Positions 19,622 through 28,704 of a stretch of 64,000 bases of DNA are shown here, piece after piece. Every line of letters starts with the position of its first letter. Within the stretch, counting starts at the first letter, position 1. Below the pieces are notes generated by a model. That model saw only the letters and a program-made list of their open reading frames with translations. It made no database searches and was not told the origin of the DNA. Source of the DNA: Aridibaculum aurantiacum (lineage in GTDB: Bacteria; Bacteroidota; Bacteroidia; Chitinophagales; Chitinophagaceae); assembly GCF_017355875.1 (NCBI RefSeq), contig NZ_JAFEWC010000001.1, forward strand, positions 1,054,001 through 1,118,000. The letters run 5' to 3'. The translations under genes and the position numbers were made by a program.

Positions 19622-22600
19622 ATGCAAAAGTTTGTTCAGAATATTGTAGCGTTCTCGCTCAAGAATTATATCGTCGTCTTTTTTCTTACTGCCTTGTTAT
19701 TGGTAGTTGGAATCATCAGCTATATCAATACACCCATTGAAGCGTTTCCCGATGTTACCAACACACGTGCTCGCATCATTACCCAATGGCCAGGCCGTAG
19801 CGCCGAGGAGGTGGAGAAGTTTGTAACGCTTCCCATTATGAAGCAGATGAATACGGTACCGCGCAAGTCGCAGGTGCGTTCTATTTCATTGTTTGGATTG
19901 TCTGTAGTAACGGTAATTTTTGATGATAACGTAGATGATTTTTACGCCCAGCAATACGCTGCCAACAGGCTACAGGGTGTTGATCTTCCGGAAGGTGCCG
20001 ATGCCGGTATAGAGCCTCCTTATGGTGCTACAGGAGAGATATTTCGTTATGTGCTGAAAAGCAATAAGCCTATTAAAGAGCTTACTGCCCTGCATGATTG
20101 GGTAATAGAAAGGGAACTCGTTTCTGTGCCGGGTGTAGCCGATGTGGTAAGCTTTGGTGGTGAAGAAAAGATCTACGAGATAAAGATCAACCCTACTGAA
20201 ATGGCGAACTACGACCTGTCGCCGCTGGAGGTATATGATGCTGTGTCCAAGAGCAACATCAATGTAGGTGGTGATGTGATAGAGCGCGGTAGCCAGGCTT
20301 ATGTAGTCCGCGGTGTTGGCTTGCTTGAAAGTTTAGAAGAAATAGAGAACATACTGATAGAAGTACGTGGCTCAACGCCCATTTTAGTGAAGCATGTAGC
20401 GGAAGTAACGGTGTCAGCAAAGCCAAGACTGGGTGTTGTAGGGCTGCAGGATTCTGAAGACCTGGTACAGGGAATAGTGGTGATGCTGCGTGGCGAAAAC
20501 CCGGGAGACGTTATAGCAAGATTGAAAGAAAAAATTGCTGAACTGAATGAGCGTATTCTGCCAAAGGATGTTTCCATAGAACCTTTCATTGATCGCACAG
20601 ATTTGGTAAAAACAACAGTGAGCACGGTAAGCAAGAACCTGATAGAAGGTATCATACTCGTGTCGCTGATCGTGTTTATTTTCCTGAACAACTGGAGGCT
20701 GACAGTAATTGTAGCGTCTGTCATTCCGCTGTCTTTCCTGTTCGCCATTACCATGCTGCGCATAATGGGAATGCCGGCCAACCTGATATCAATGGGTTCA
20801 TTAGATTTTGGTTTACTACTGGAAGGAGCACTGGTGATATCTGAAGTGGTATTTGTAGGATTGGAGAAACGGGCCCACCAACTGGGCATGGAACGTTTCA
20901 ATAAGATCTCCAAAAGCGGCATCATTAAGAAGAGTGCCGGCAGTGTGGCTTCTTATATCTTTTTCGCGCTTTTCATCCTCATCATTGCGCTGCTGCCCAT
21001 ATTCGCATTTCAAAAAGTAGAAGGGAAAATGTTCTCTCCACTTGCTTACACACTTGGCTTCGCCTTGTTTGGCTCGTTGATACTGAGCCTTACCTATGTG
21101 CCGGCTATGTGTAAGGTGCTGCTCACAAAAAACATCGTGGAAAAGGAAAACCTGGTTACCCGCTCATCGCGGCAGGGGCTGTTTAAAATGTACCTCTTTA
21201 CAGCCAAGTATAAAAAAGGAACCCTAATCACATTCGTGGCATTGCTGGTCATTTGTATCATTGGTTTCCTGAACCATGGTACCGAGTTTTTGCCGAAGCT
21301 AAACGAGGGAGCTGTTTATGTACGAGCTACTTTACCTAACAGCATCAACCTGGAAGAATCAAAGCGGTTGGCTAAAGAGATGAAAGCAAAATTGCGCACG
21401 TTCAACGAAGTACAATTTGTACTGAACCAGGTGGGACGACCAAACGATGGCACCGATCCTACAGGCTTTTTCAATATAGAATTTCACATACAGCTTTATC
21501 CTGCCAAAGAGTGGAAGCGCAACATCAACAAAGATGAACTGATAGAAGAGATGCGGTCTACACTGCAGGTTTACCCGGGCATTGTGTTTGGCTTTAGCCA
21601 GCCCATACAAGACAACGTGGAGGAATACGTGGCAGGCGTAAAGAGCTCGCTGGTGGTGAAGATATTTGGCAACGACCTGTTTAAGCTGGAGGAATATGCT
21701 GACCAGGTAGCAGGTGCTATTAAGGATGTAAAGGGAATTCAAGATTTGAATGTTTACCGCAACATCGGCTTGCCTGAGCTACGTATAAAGCTGGATGAAA
21801 GAAGGATGGGCAGGTACAGCGTCTCAATGGCGGATGCACAGGCGGTGATAGAGATGGCCATAGGTGGACGTGCTGCAACCAGCTTCTACGAGAATGAACG
21901 CATGTTCGACGTGCGGCTGCGTTTTCAAAAAGAATATAGAAACGACCAGCAGAAGATAGGAGAGATACTGATACCAACGATGAGCGGTAAAAAGGTGCCG
22001 CTGCGCGAAATTGCTGACATCAACTTTATCACAGGTCCTACATTTATCTACCGCGAAGGAAGCAGCCGTTATATAGCTGTAGGCTTCAGTATAGAAGGAC
22101 GTGATTTGGGTAGCACCATAGAAGAAGCACAGGCAATGGTGACCAAAAATGTAAAGCTACCGCCATCGGTAAAGATGGAGTGGGCAGGAGAATTTGAATC
22201 GAAAGAGCGGGCAACACGCCAGCTGGCAGCCATCGTTCCAGCATCATTGTTACTGATCATCTTCCTGCTGTGGATCAACTTCGACCGCAACCTGAAAGAC
22301 ACGCTGATTTCTTGCCTGGTTATACCGTTTGCTTTCATCGGTGGTTACCTGTCGCTATGGCTAACAGGAACGATCTTCGGTATATCTGCAGGTATCGGCT
22401 TCATCATCTTATTTGGTGTAGCTACCATTGATGGTATTGTGTTGATAGGCAACATACGCCAAAACCTGAACAGTCGGCAGCCACTAAAGGCCGCTATTTC
22501 AAATGCAGTATTCTCACGTATTCGTCCAATTTTAATGATAGCACTGATGGGTTCAGTGGGGCTATTACCTGCTGCGCTTTCCAGTGGTATGGGTTCTGAG

Positions 22601-22729
22601 ATACAGAAGCCGTTAGCCATCATGATCGTAGGAGGATTGATCGTTTGTATGATACTGTCACTAACGGTGTTGCCGCAAGTGTTTTACCTGGCTTACCGTA
22701 AAACGCACATCAATAAGGATAACAAGTAG
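19622..22729 (+). CDS. RND pump of the heavy-metal efflux (CzcA/CusA) family
   Basis: 1035 residues, the usual length for the family, with twelve predicted membrane segments and two large periplasmic loops. N-terminal landmarks NTPIEAFPDVTN and QWPGRSAEEVEKFV are typical of the CzcA/CusA group. The proton-relay motif in the fourth membrane helix reads DFGLLLEGALVISE (D395, E401, E408). These align with CzcA D402, D408 and E415, so the middle acid is Glu where Asp is usual. The third gene of the tripartite operon, it exports a metal ion or another toxic compound to outside. Expression is probably under the adjacent two-component system. Confidence 0.92.
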   Translation: MQKFVQNIVAFSLKNYIVVFFLTALLLVVGIISYINTPIEAFPDVTNTRARIITQWPGRSAEEVEKFVTLPIMKQMNTVPRKSQVRSISLFGLSVVTVIFDDNVDDFYAQQYAANRLQGVDLPEGADAGIEPPYGATGEIFRYVLKSNKPIKELTALHDWVIERELVSVPGVADVVSFGGEEKIYEIKINPTEMANYDLSPLEVYDAVSKSNINVGGDVIERGSQAYVVRGVGLLESLEEIENILIEVRGSTPILVKHVAEVTVSAKPRLGVVGLQDSEDLVQGIVVMLRGENPGDVIARLKEKIAELNERILPKDVSIEPFIDRTDLVKTTVSTVSKNLIEGIILVSLIVFIFLNNWRLTVIVASVIPLSFLFAITMLRIMGMPANLISMGSLDFGLLLEGALVISEVVFVGLEKRAHQLGMERFNKISKSGIIKKSAGSVASYIFFALFILIIALLPIFAFQKVEGKMFSPLAYTLGFALFGSLILSLTYVPAMCKVLLTKNIVEKENLVTRSSRQGLFKMYLFTAKYKKGTLITFVALLVICIIGFLNHGTEFLPKLNEGAVYVRATLPNSINLEESKRLAKEMKAKLRTFNEVQFVLNQVGRPNDGTDPTGFFNIEFHIQLYPAKEWKRNINKDELIEEMRSTLQVYPGIVFGFSQPIQDNVEEYVAGVKSSLVVKIFGNDLFKLEEYADQVAGAIKDVKGIQDLNVYRNIGLPELRIKLDERRMGRYSVSMADAQAVIEMAIGGRAATSFYENERMFDVRLRFQKEYRNDQQKIGEILIPTMSGKKVPLREIADINFITGPTFIYREGSSRYIAVGFSIEGRDLGSTIEEAQAMVTKNVKLPPSVKMEWAGEFESKERATRQLAAIVPASLLLIIFLLWINFDRNLKDTLISCLVIPFAFIGGYLSLWLTGTIFGISAGIGFIILFGVATIDGIVLIGNIRQNLNSRQPLKAAISNAVFSRIRPILMIALMGSVGLLPAALSSGMGSEIQKPLAIMIVGGLIVCMILSLTVLPQVFYLAYRKTHINKDNK

Positions 22730-22780
22730 AACACAGCCATAGTTTAGGGGGTTATGCTATCATGCCTGGGAAGCATGCAA

Positions 22781-22806
22781 GGAAGAGGTTCTCCTCTTCC
22801 TTTTCT
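22781..22806 (+). terminator. Intrinsic terminator after the efflux operon
   Basis: GGAAGAGG (22781-22788) pairs with CCTCTTCC (22793-22800) around a 4-nt loop and is followed by TTTTCTT. It ends the regulator-efflux block on the + strand. Confidence 0.8.
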
Positions 22807-22862
22807 TATTTGGTTTAAATGGTCTTACAACTCCCAATACTCCTCACTTCCAGCCACTAATC

Positions 22863-22897
22863 ACTAACAACTAACAACTAACAACTAACAACTAACA
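22863..22897. repeat. Heptanucleotide tandem repeat (ACTAACA)5
   Basis: Five perfect copies of ACTAACA lie directly next to the 3' end of the minus-strand transporter gene. It is a simple repeat in an intergenic gap; no function is evident. Copy number may vary between strains. Confidence 0.85.
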
Positions 22898-22898
22898 C

Positions 22899-23906
22899 CT
22901 ACTTCCTCCCCCTCGCCATCCTCTGTGCTATCATGCTTACGATTACCAGTTGCAGTGCATGGTACAGCATCAACGGCAACAACAATATGCCGGTGATGGT
23001 ACTATTAGCAAATAAAACTTTTGACATAACAGTACCGTGTACCAGCGACTTTTTAGAGCCGCAAAAGACGGCTGTAATCTTATCTTCACGATTGAAAGAA
23101 AGCGCCTTGGAGACCAGCATGATCAGGCCGTAGGCAATGAAGAAAAGCAGCACCAGGCTTATTCCCAATAACACCAGTTCCAGCATCCCGATATTGCTGA
23201 ACAGGTTCTCTGCAAACGACTCGCAGAACGAAGTATAAACGATCGACAGGATAACAGCCTGGTCGAAATACTTTAGCTGTTTCTTAAATCTTACCGCCCA
23301 CTGGCCCCACTTCCTGTTTAGCAGAATGCCCAGGAACACCGGCAACAAGACTTGCAAGGCAAGCTTTGTGATCATGTCAGAAGTATCCATGCTATCACCA
23401 GATCCAACATCCACCAGGCTCATCCAAAGCGGTGTAATGAACACACCTATGATGCTGGAGATACTGGCGTTGAAGATGGCTGCAGGTATATTGCCTTCTG
23501 CTATTGATACCATCACTACCGATGAAGAAACCGTGGATGGCAAGCTTGCCAAAAAGAAAGTACCCAACCATAATGGATAGGTCTCTCCAGTAAACAAGCC
23601 TTTGCAGCTTAGTATGAGCAACGGGAACAATATGAAAGAACTGGCATGGACTACCAGGTGCAGGCGCCAGTTGCGCAGCCCTGCACGCAGGTCACCAAAA
23701 TTCAGCTTTAGTCCATAGAAAAAGAAGATGAATGAAACGCCATATCCTGAAAGCCTGGAGAGTGACCAAGGTCCTTCGCCTAAGCCACCTTGCGGGAACA
23801 GCCAGGCCAGCACGATCATCGCCAGCAGCAACAGGATAAAGGTATCCATCCCAAACCTGGCTAATACCTTCAGTGCCCGCTGCCCATATGTCTGCCTTTC
23901 ACTCAT
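22899..23906 (-). CDS. SBF-like (YfeH-type) bile acid:sodium symporter family transporter
   Basis: 335 residues from the ATG at 23906 (MSERQT). A longer frame to 23942 adds 12 residues without a match to the family start, so I prefer the shorter form. About ten membrane segments are seen. Family landmarks: FFYGLKLNFGDLRAG, NWRLHLVVHASSF, LASLPSTVSSSVVM, and SFNREDKITAVFCGSKKSLVHG, which corresponds closely to the E. coli YfeH sequence as I recall it. It is an inner-membrane transporter; the substrate is not known for this branch. It points away from the exopolysaccharide operon and towards the efflux operon (convergent). Confidence 0.85.
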   Translation of the reverse strand: MSERQTYGQRALKVLARFGMDTFILLLLAMIVLAWLFPQGGLGEGPWSLSRLSGYGVSFIFFFYGLKLNFGDLRAGLRNWRLHLVVHASSFILFPLLILSCKGLFTGETYPLWLGTFFLASLPSTVSSSVVMVSIAEGNIPAAIFNASISSIIGVFITPLWMSLVDVGSGDSMDTSDMITKLALQVLLPVFLGILLNRKWGQWAVRFKKQLKYFDQAVILSIVYTSFCESFAENLFSNIGMLELVLLGISLVLLFFIAYGLIMLVSKALSFNREDKITAVFCGSKKSLVHGTVMSKVLFANSTITGILLLPLMLYHALQLVIVSMIAQRMARGRK

Positions 23907-24152
23907 ACTATGTTTTGCCGGCGAAGGTAACGCTGGAAGCAATCGTATTACAGGCCTGCCAGCCGGTAAAAAATTGTAGAAGTTTTTAGACAGAGATATA
24001 ATGCTTTTTCATGATGTTGTGTAATGGATGGTACAGTCGGTGATGTTCGTTACAACCAGGTCAGACAGTTTCAGTATAAATACGAATTGGAACAGTAGTT
24101 GTACTAGATAAAGCTCTTCTAATATATCTCACACAACTAAGGGTTTAAGGTG

Positions 24153-24182
24153 AAAAAGCTTCGATGGGGGTCGAAGCTTTTT
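24153..24182 (+). terminator. Strong hairpin in the leader of the exopolysaccharide operon
   Basis: A 12-bp perfect stem (24153-24164 with 24171-24182, AAAAAGCTTCGA) with loop TGGGGG, ending in T residues, has the form of an intrinsic terminator. It is not at the 3' end of any gene seen: the gene to the left starts here on the other strand and the next gene on the + strand begins 108 bp later. It may be an attenuator, or it may end a non-coding RNA. Confidence 0.55.
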
Positions 24183-24230
24183 CGATTCTACGCTGCGCCT
24201 CTGCTTAAGATTTTTTAATCTGAATATGTC

Positions 24231-24261
24231 TAGGTTCTTTTAAACGTTTAGGTTCTTTTAA
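24231..24261 (+). repeat. Direct repeat TAGGTTCTTTTA upstream of the exopolysaccharide operon
   Basis: A 12-bp word (TAGGTTCTTTTA) at 24231-24242 recurs at 24249-24260, 18 bp apart, and ends 29 bp before the first start codon. It may bind a regulator; nothing more can be said from sequence. Confidence 0.4.
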
Positions 24262-24289
24262 CATCTGAACCCTTACAACCCTTATTGCC

Positions 24290-25789
24290 TTGAGAAAATT
24301 AATGCTCCTGCTTTGCCTGGCTACCTATGTTAGCTCCTACGCTCAGCCACTTGACGAAATATTACAGAAAGCAAAATCATTTATTGATGCGGAACAATTT
24401 GCAAAAGCAGATATACTGCTGGCAACGTACGGTCAGCGCCATCCGCACCCGCACATCACACAGCTTCATGCACAGGTTCTTTATACCCAAAAACGTACAG
24501 CGGAGGCAGCAAGCAAATATGCAGAAGGCATTGAGCTATTTCCTGGTGCATATTACCTGCACTTGCACTATGGCAGGATGTTGTTTCAAACAGGTAACCT
24601 GCATGCAGCCGAACAACAGCTGCAGCAATACCTGGCAATAGATACAACCAGTGTAGAAGGTAATATCATGCTCGCTTACTTGCTGGTTTGGAAGGGTAAC
24701 GTGAACAAATCAAAAAAGATCTGTCATCGATTGCTTCAGTCATACCCAAACAATAATGATATACTTGCTCTGCAGTCATACCTTGATCTTCAATATTCGT
24801 CCTTTGTAAAAGGAGGATATCAATACCTATCCGATGATCAGCCTGTTACAGCAACTCTTTATAATATAGAAGCAGCTATGCCACGGTCGGCTAGTCTTCA
24901 TCCGCATATTGCTGCTACGTTTTTCAACTACAATACAAGCAGCAGTGTATTGAAGGGTGGCATTGTAAAAGCTGGCAACACTTTCCGGTTTGGTTACAAA
25001 ACGCTATTCCGAACGGATGCAGGCATTTATATGCCTCACGGCAAAATATTCTTCATTGGCAGTGCCGGGCTCACACAAAAAATCAGTTCATCAGTAAGTG
25101 TACAGGTAGAGGGTGCGCTGTTGCCTTACCAGTTTACAGTAGCCAGTTTGTTGCAGCCTTTCACCTATAGTCAATTCTCAGGTGCTATCCAGTACAATAA
25201 GAAGGAGAAATGGTTAGGAAAAGCAGCTGTGGAGGTTCAAGGATTTGATGACGGAAGCCAGGTTTTTACCGGGTATGGTTGGTTGCTACTACCTGTTGTG
25301 CATAAAGAGAACTTCTCGCTGAAAACAGGCTATAGTTTTAGCTATGCCAATGCAACAGCAAACACTTACCGTCCTGCTGCTTCGCACGACCAGGTAATAG
25401 CTACACAGGCTCTTTATACTACCATAGCAGGTAGATACCAGCCGGTGTTTACGCCAAAGAACCAGCAGGTGCATGCAGTGCTTCTTAATTCAAATGTAGC
25501 CCTTGCCAAAGGGTGGCACTTGTTGGTGAACGGAAGCGTAGCTGCAAAAGCATCAGCAGATAACCCGGTATTGATACTGGAGAAGAATAACAGCAACGCA
25601 TTCGTGATCAATAAATATTTCTACCGCCAGCCATATACGCCTGTAGAAGTTTCAGCATCGCTGCAAGCGCAAGTTGCGCCTGCACTTTCCCTACAAGCCA
25701 ACTACCAGTACAGTAGTTTATTCTTCTATACACGCAACAGCATGAACCTCCAATTAAACTATCGATTTATACATGCAAGAAAGAATTGA
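24290..25789 (+). CDS. TPR + YaiO-like outer-membrane beta-barrel protein (polysaccharide export)
   Basis: 499 residues. The TTG at 24290 gives MRK before the hydrophobic segment, a better signal peptide than the ATG at 24302. Residues ~20-170 form tetratricopeptide repeats (EQFAKADILLATYG, AASKYAEGIELFPG, LHAAEQQLQQYLAID). The C-terminal ~300 residues alternate polar/hydrophobic as a beta-barrel of the YaiO type and end in LQLNYRF. The layout resembles TPR-barrel exporters of synthase-dependent polysaccharides (BcsC, PgaA type). It overlaps the synthase gene by 17 bp. Predicted role: outer-membrane passage of the polymer made by the next gene product; this is inference from context. Confidence 0.75.
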   Translation: MRKLMLLLCLATYVSSYAQPLDEILQKAKSFIDAEQFAKADILLATYGQRHPHPHITQLHAQVLYTQKRTAEAASKYAEGIELFPGAYYLHLHYGRMLFQTGNLHAAEQQLQQYLAIDTTSVEGNIMLAYLLVWKGNVNKSKKICHRLLQSYPNNNDILALQSYLDLQYSSFVKGGYQYLSDDQPVTATLYNIEAAMPRSASLHPHIAATFFNYNTSSSVLKGGIVKAGNTFRFGYKTLFRTDAGIYMPHGKIFFIGSAGLTQKISSSVSVQVEGALLPYQFTVASLLQPFTYSQFSGAIQYNKKEKWLGKAAVEVQGFDDGSQVFTGYGWLLLPVVHKENFSLKTGYSFSYANATANTYRPAASHDQVIATQALYTTIAGRYQPVFTPKNQQVHAVLLNSNVALAKGWHLLVNGSVAAKASADNPVLILEKNNSNAFVINKYFYRQPYTPVEVSASLQAQVAPALSLQANYQYSSLFFYTRNSMNLQLNYRFIHARKN

Positions 25790-27416
25790 TCCCGCCCATT
25801 TGGTATTTAGAAAAGCGGCGCCGGTACAACCTGTTCATAAAGCTTTTCTTGCAGTGCTTATACTTACCGGCTTCTTTACCATCGTCCATTTTTTTGATTG
25901 GTGGTTCAGGCATGAGCACGTAGCAATCCTTCCATTGTTTCTCCTGCTCACACTCATTTTCTGGTGGGGTATAATTAGAATGATGGTTCTGTGGGTAGCA
26001 TACCTAAAGATGAAAGTGCCGGCAAAGAAGCCACTTCACCGGCATGATATGCGGGTTGCCATCTTTACTACCAGCTCGCCGGGTGAACCAGCAAGTATGT
26101 TCGATAAAACATTGGAGGCATGTGCCCGCATCACCTATCCTCATACTACTTACCTGCTTGATGATACACAAGATCCGGCCTTTAGAGCGCTTGCAGAAAA
26201 GCATGGTGCGGTGTGGCTTGAACTGGTAGGCTATCCTGGTGCAAAAGCAGGTAAGATAAATGAAGCCCTCAAGCTGACGACGGAAGATTTTATACTGGTG
26301 CTTGATCCTGATCATATACCATTCCCAAATTTCTTTGACGAAGTGCTTGGTTATTTTGAAGATGAAAAGGTGGGTTTTGTACAGGTAGCCCAAGCTTACT
26401 ACAACCAGTACAGATCTTTTACTGCCAGGGCTGCTGCTGAACAAACCTATGGGTTTTATGGCCCTACGCAGATTGGTATGAACGGAAGCAACTGTTCGGT
26501 AGCTATAGGTGCCAACTGTACCTTCAGGCGCACAGCTTTGGAAAGCATAGGTGGCCACGGCATAGGACTAGCCGAAGACCTGGTAACATCTATCCGCATT
26601 CATGCAAAAGGCTGGAAGTCGGTTTATGCACCTGTAATAGTAAGTCGTGGACTGGTGCCCGAAGATCTTGGTTCCTTCTGCAAGCAACAGTTGAAATGGT
26701 CGAGGGGTGTACACGAAGTGTTGTTTGCCGAACTTCCGCGGTTGTGGAAATACTTGTCGTACTGGCAGCGGCTTAGCTATTTTACAATAGGAACCTATTA
26801 CATGTCTGGTTTGATAACCTTCCTGTTCCTGTGCTTTCCATACCTGTTTTTGTGGTTTGGCCTTTTGCCTGCCAATATGGATTTCATTGACTTTGCTGTG
26901 CACTGGTTTCCTATAGCCGTGGTAGGAGTAGGCATTTATCTATACGTGCAGCAATGGCTTTGTCATCCTGCAGCAGAAAAGGGGCTACACTGGCGGGGCA
27001 TGTTTATGAAATTTGCCTGCTGGTATGTATTTCTCCGGGGATTCCTGTTGTCACTCATCAATCACGACATTCCTTACATTCCTACAGCAAAAAAAGCAGT
27101 AAAAAAATTAAGTCGTTTTGCCCGGCCTTTGTTTTTACACCAATTCATCTTCATTGCAACTATACTGCTGGTAGTAGTGCAACGAATTTATTTTACACCT
27201 GAAGCACGACGTGCATTGACCAGTGGTGAATTATGGGGAATGGTAGCCTTTGCTTCCATAGCATTCTTCATGACACTAGGGGGCACTTATGCGGCCATTA
27301 AATCAAGAACCATCAAAGCAGATGAGCCATGGGGACATATAGACCTTGATCAAATAAAAGCCTTGCCTGCTAAACATCATCAACAACAAACTATAAAGAA
27401 GGAGGAAACTGTATGA
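25773..27416 (+). CDS. Processive family 2 glycosyltransferase (cellulose-synthase-like)
   Basis: 547 residues with two N-terminal membrane segments (~25-47, ~50-78), a cytosolic GT-A catalytic domain (~95-330) and about five C-terminal membrane segments. Catalytic features: DPDH (D178, D180) as the DxD motif, AED with D269 as the likely catalytic base, and QQLKW (305-309) at the QxxRW position, with Lys for Arg. No PilZ domain is present. It should polymerise a beta-linked glycan from a nucleotide sugar and push it across the inner membrane. It overlaps the upstream exporter gene by 17 bp and the downstream GH26 gene by 4 bp, so the three act together. The sugar is not known. Confidence 0.85.
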   Translation: MQERIDPAHLVFRKAAPVQPVHKAFLAVLILTGFFTIVHFFDWWFRHEHVAILPLFLLLTLIFWWGIIRMMVLWVAYLKMKVPAKKPLHRHDMRVAIFTTSSPGEPASMFDKTLEACARITYPHTTYLLDDTQDPAFRALAEKHGAVWLELVGYPGAKAGKINEALKLTTEDFILVLDPDHIPFPNFFDEVLGYFEDEKVGFVQVAQAYYNQYRSFTARAAAEQTYGFYGPTQIGMNGSNCSVAIGANCTFRRTALESIGGHGIGLAEDLVTSIRIHAKGWKSVYAPVIVSRGLVPEDLGSFCKQQLKWSRGVHEVLFAELPRLWKYLSYWQRLSYFTIGTYYMSGLITFLFLCFPYLFLWFGLLPANMDFIDFAVHWFPIAVVGVGIYLYVQQWLCHPAAEKGLHWRGMFMKFACWYVFLRGFLLSLINHDIPYIPTAKKAVKKLSRFARPLFLHQFIFIATILLVVVQRIYFTPEARRALTSGELWGMVAFASIAFFMTLGGTYAAIKSRTIKADEPWGHIDLDQIKALPAKHHQQQTIKKEETV

Positions 27417-28573
27417 TAGTTGCCAAACGATTTGCATCAATAATTTTGGTGCTGCTTATTAGTATCTCGCTGTTTGCTTTGCTACTGATGGCAGGCAGCA
27501 ATAGTAAAGGGCCCCTGCAAGACCTGTTAAACATAGTGCAGGTAAAAGTTGCCGATGTAGAAAGTAAGTTAATGGAAAAGAGGGAGCGCCGTGCACAGCA
27601 TATGCAATGGTTCAATGGTATACGAAACAACAAGAGGGCGTTGAATAGTGTTAATACCATATTGGTTGGAGCCTATGATGATGCTACCCACGAGTCGTAC
27701 GAAAAGATAATCAGGCTTGAAGATTCGTTACATAATCGTTTGCCTATTATTTCGATCTACACGGCATGGGGTAGTAAAAAAGACCAGGTGTTTCCTTTGC
27801 TGCGGGCACAAGCTATTTACGATCTTGGCTCTATACCCATGATCACCTGGGAGCCGTGGCTCAATGATTTTGATCCGGCGGTATATCCTTTCAATGCTGC
27901 AGCTGCTAATAAAAACAAAGGTGGAATGAGAGCCGTAGCAGATGGAAAATATGATCAGTATATTGACCGCTGGGCACAGGATGCAAAAAAATATGGTTTG
28001 CCATTTTACCTGCGTTGGGGTCACGAAATGAATGATCCTTACCGTTATCCTTGGGGACAGCAGAACAACCAACCGGAAGATTATATAGCCGCATGGCAGC
28101 ACGTGGTAAAGCGTTTCAATGCATTAGGTGCTACCAATGCAATCTGGATCTGGTCGCCGCATCCGGCTTATGATGCTGCACCATTTTATCCAGGTCATGC
28201 ATATGTTGATTGGATAGGTATTACAGCACTCAATTATGGCACTGTAGCTACCTGGAGCCAGTGGTGGTCTTTTGATGATATTGTAGGCAAGGCATATGAT
28301 AGCTTGTCGCTGTATGCCAAACCCATCATGCTAACTGAATTTGGTTCTTTGGCTGTTGGTGGCGACAGGGCCAAATGGTTTGACGATGCACTGCGATCGC
28401 TACCTGCTAAATACCCGGCAGTGAAATCTGTTGTATTCTTTCATGCAGCAAACGATCTTACCACCACATATAAAGCTCTTGACTGGAGCTTTGACCAGGA
28501 CAAAGAAGTAGTAAGCGTGATCAGGAAAGCTGTAGCGAGCTGGCCTAAAAAGAGAAAAGTTGCAACACAGTAA
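27413..28573 (+). CDS. Membrane-anchored GH26-family glycoside hydrolase
   Basis: 386 residues with an N-terminal signal anchor (hydrophobic ~8-27). The GH26 fold (beta-1,4-mannanases, lichenases, xylanases) is marked by RWGHEMND with E205 as acid/base, and LTEFGS with E309 as nucleophile; WIWSPHP lies between. Many polysaccharide synthases need a periplasmic hydrolase of their own polymer (BcsZ, AlgL, PslG). GH26 in that position suggests the polymer is a beta-1,4-mannan or a mixed-linkage glucan. It overlaps the synthase gene by ATGA and ends the operon before a bidirectional terminator. Confidence 0.85.
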   Translation: MIVAKRFASIILVLLISISLFALLLMAGSNSKGPLQDLLNIVQVKVADVESKLMEKRERRAQHMQWFNGIRNNKRALNSVNTILVGAYDDATHESYEKIIRLEDSLHNRLPIISIYTAWGSKKDQVFPLLRAQAIYDLGSIPMITWEPWLNDFDPAVYPFNAAAANKNKGGMRAVADGKYDQYIDRWAQDAKKYGLPFYLRWGHEMNDPYRYPWGQQNNQPEDYIAAWQHVVKRFNALGATNAIWIWSPHPAYDAAPFYPGHAYVDWIGITALNYGTVATWSQWWSFDDIVGKAYDSLSLYAKPIMLTEFGSLAVGGDRAKWFDDALRSLPAKYPAVKSVVFFHAANDLTTTYKALDWSFDQDKEVVSVIRKAVASWPKKRKVATQ

Positions 28574-28655
28574 CGAGCGCCAGGAAAAACAAGTAAGCAT
28601 GAGCAAGATGGTTCGTTGGCAACAGGTATAGCATCTGCTTTACATATTTCAGCAT

Positions 28656-28687
28656 AAAAAAAGGAGGCTCACGAAGCCTCCTTTTTC
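28656..28687. terminator. Bidirectional terminator between the GH26 and subtilase genes
   Basis: GGAGGCT (28663-28669) pairs with AGCCTCC (28675-28681); flanking A and T runs extend the stem and give a T tract on both strands. It sits between two convergent genes. Confidence 0.85.
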
Positions 28688-28704
28688 TTTTTCTAATCTT
28701 GAAA

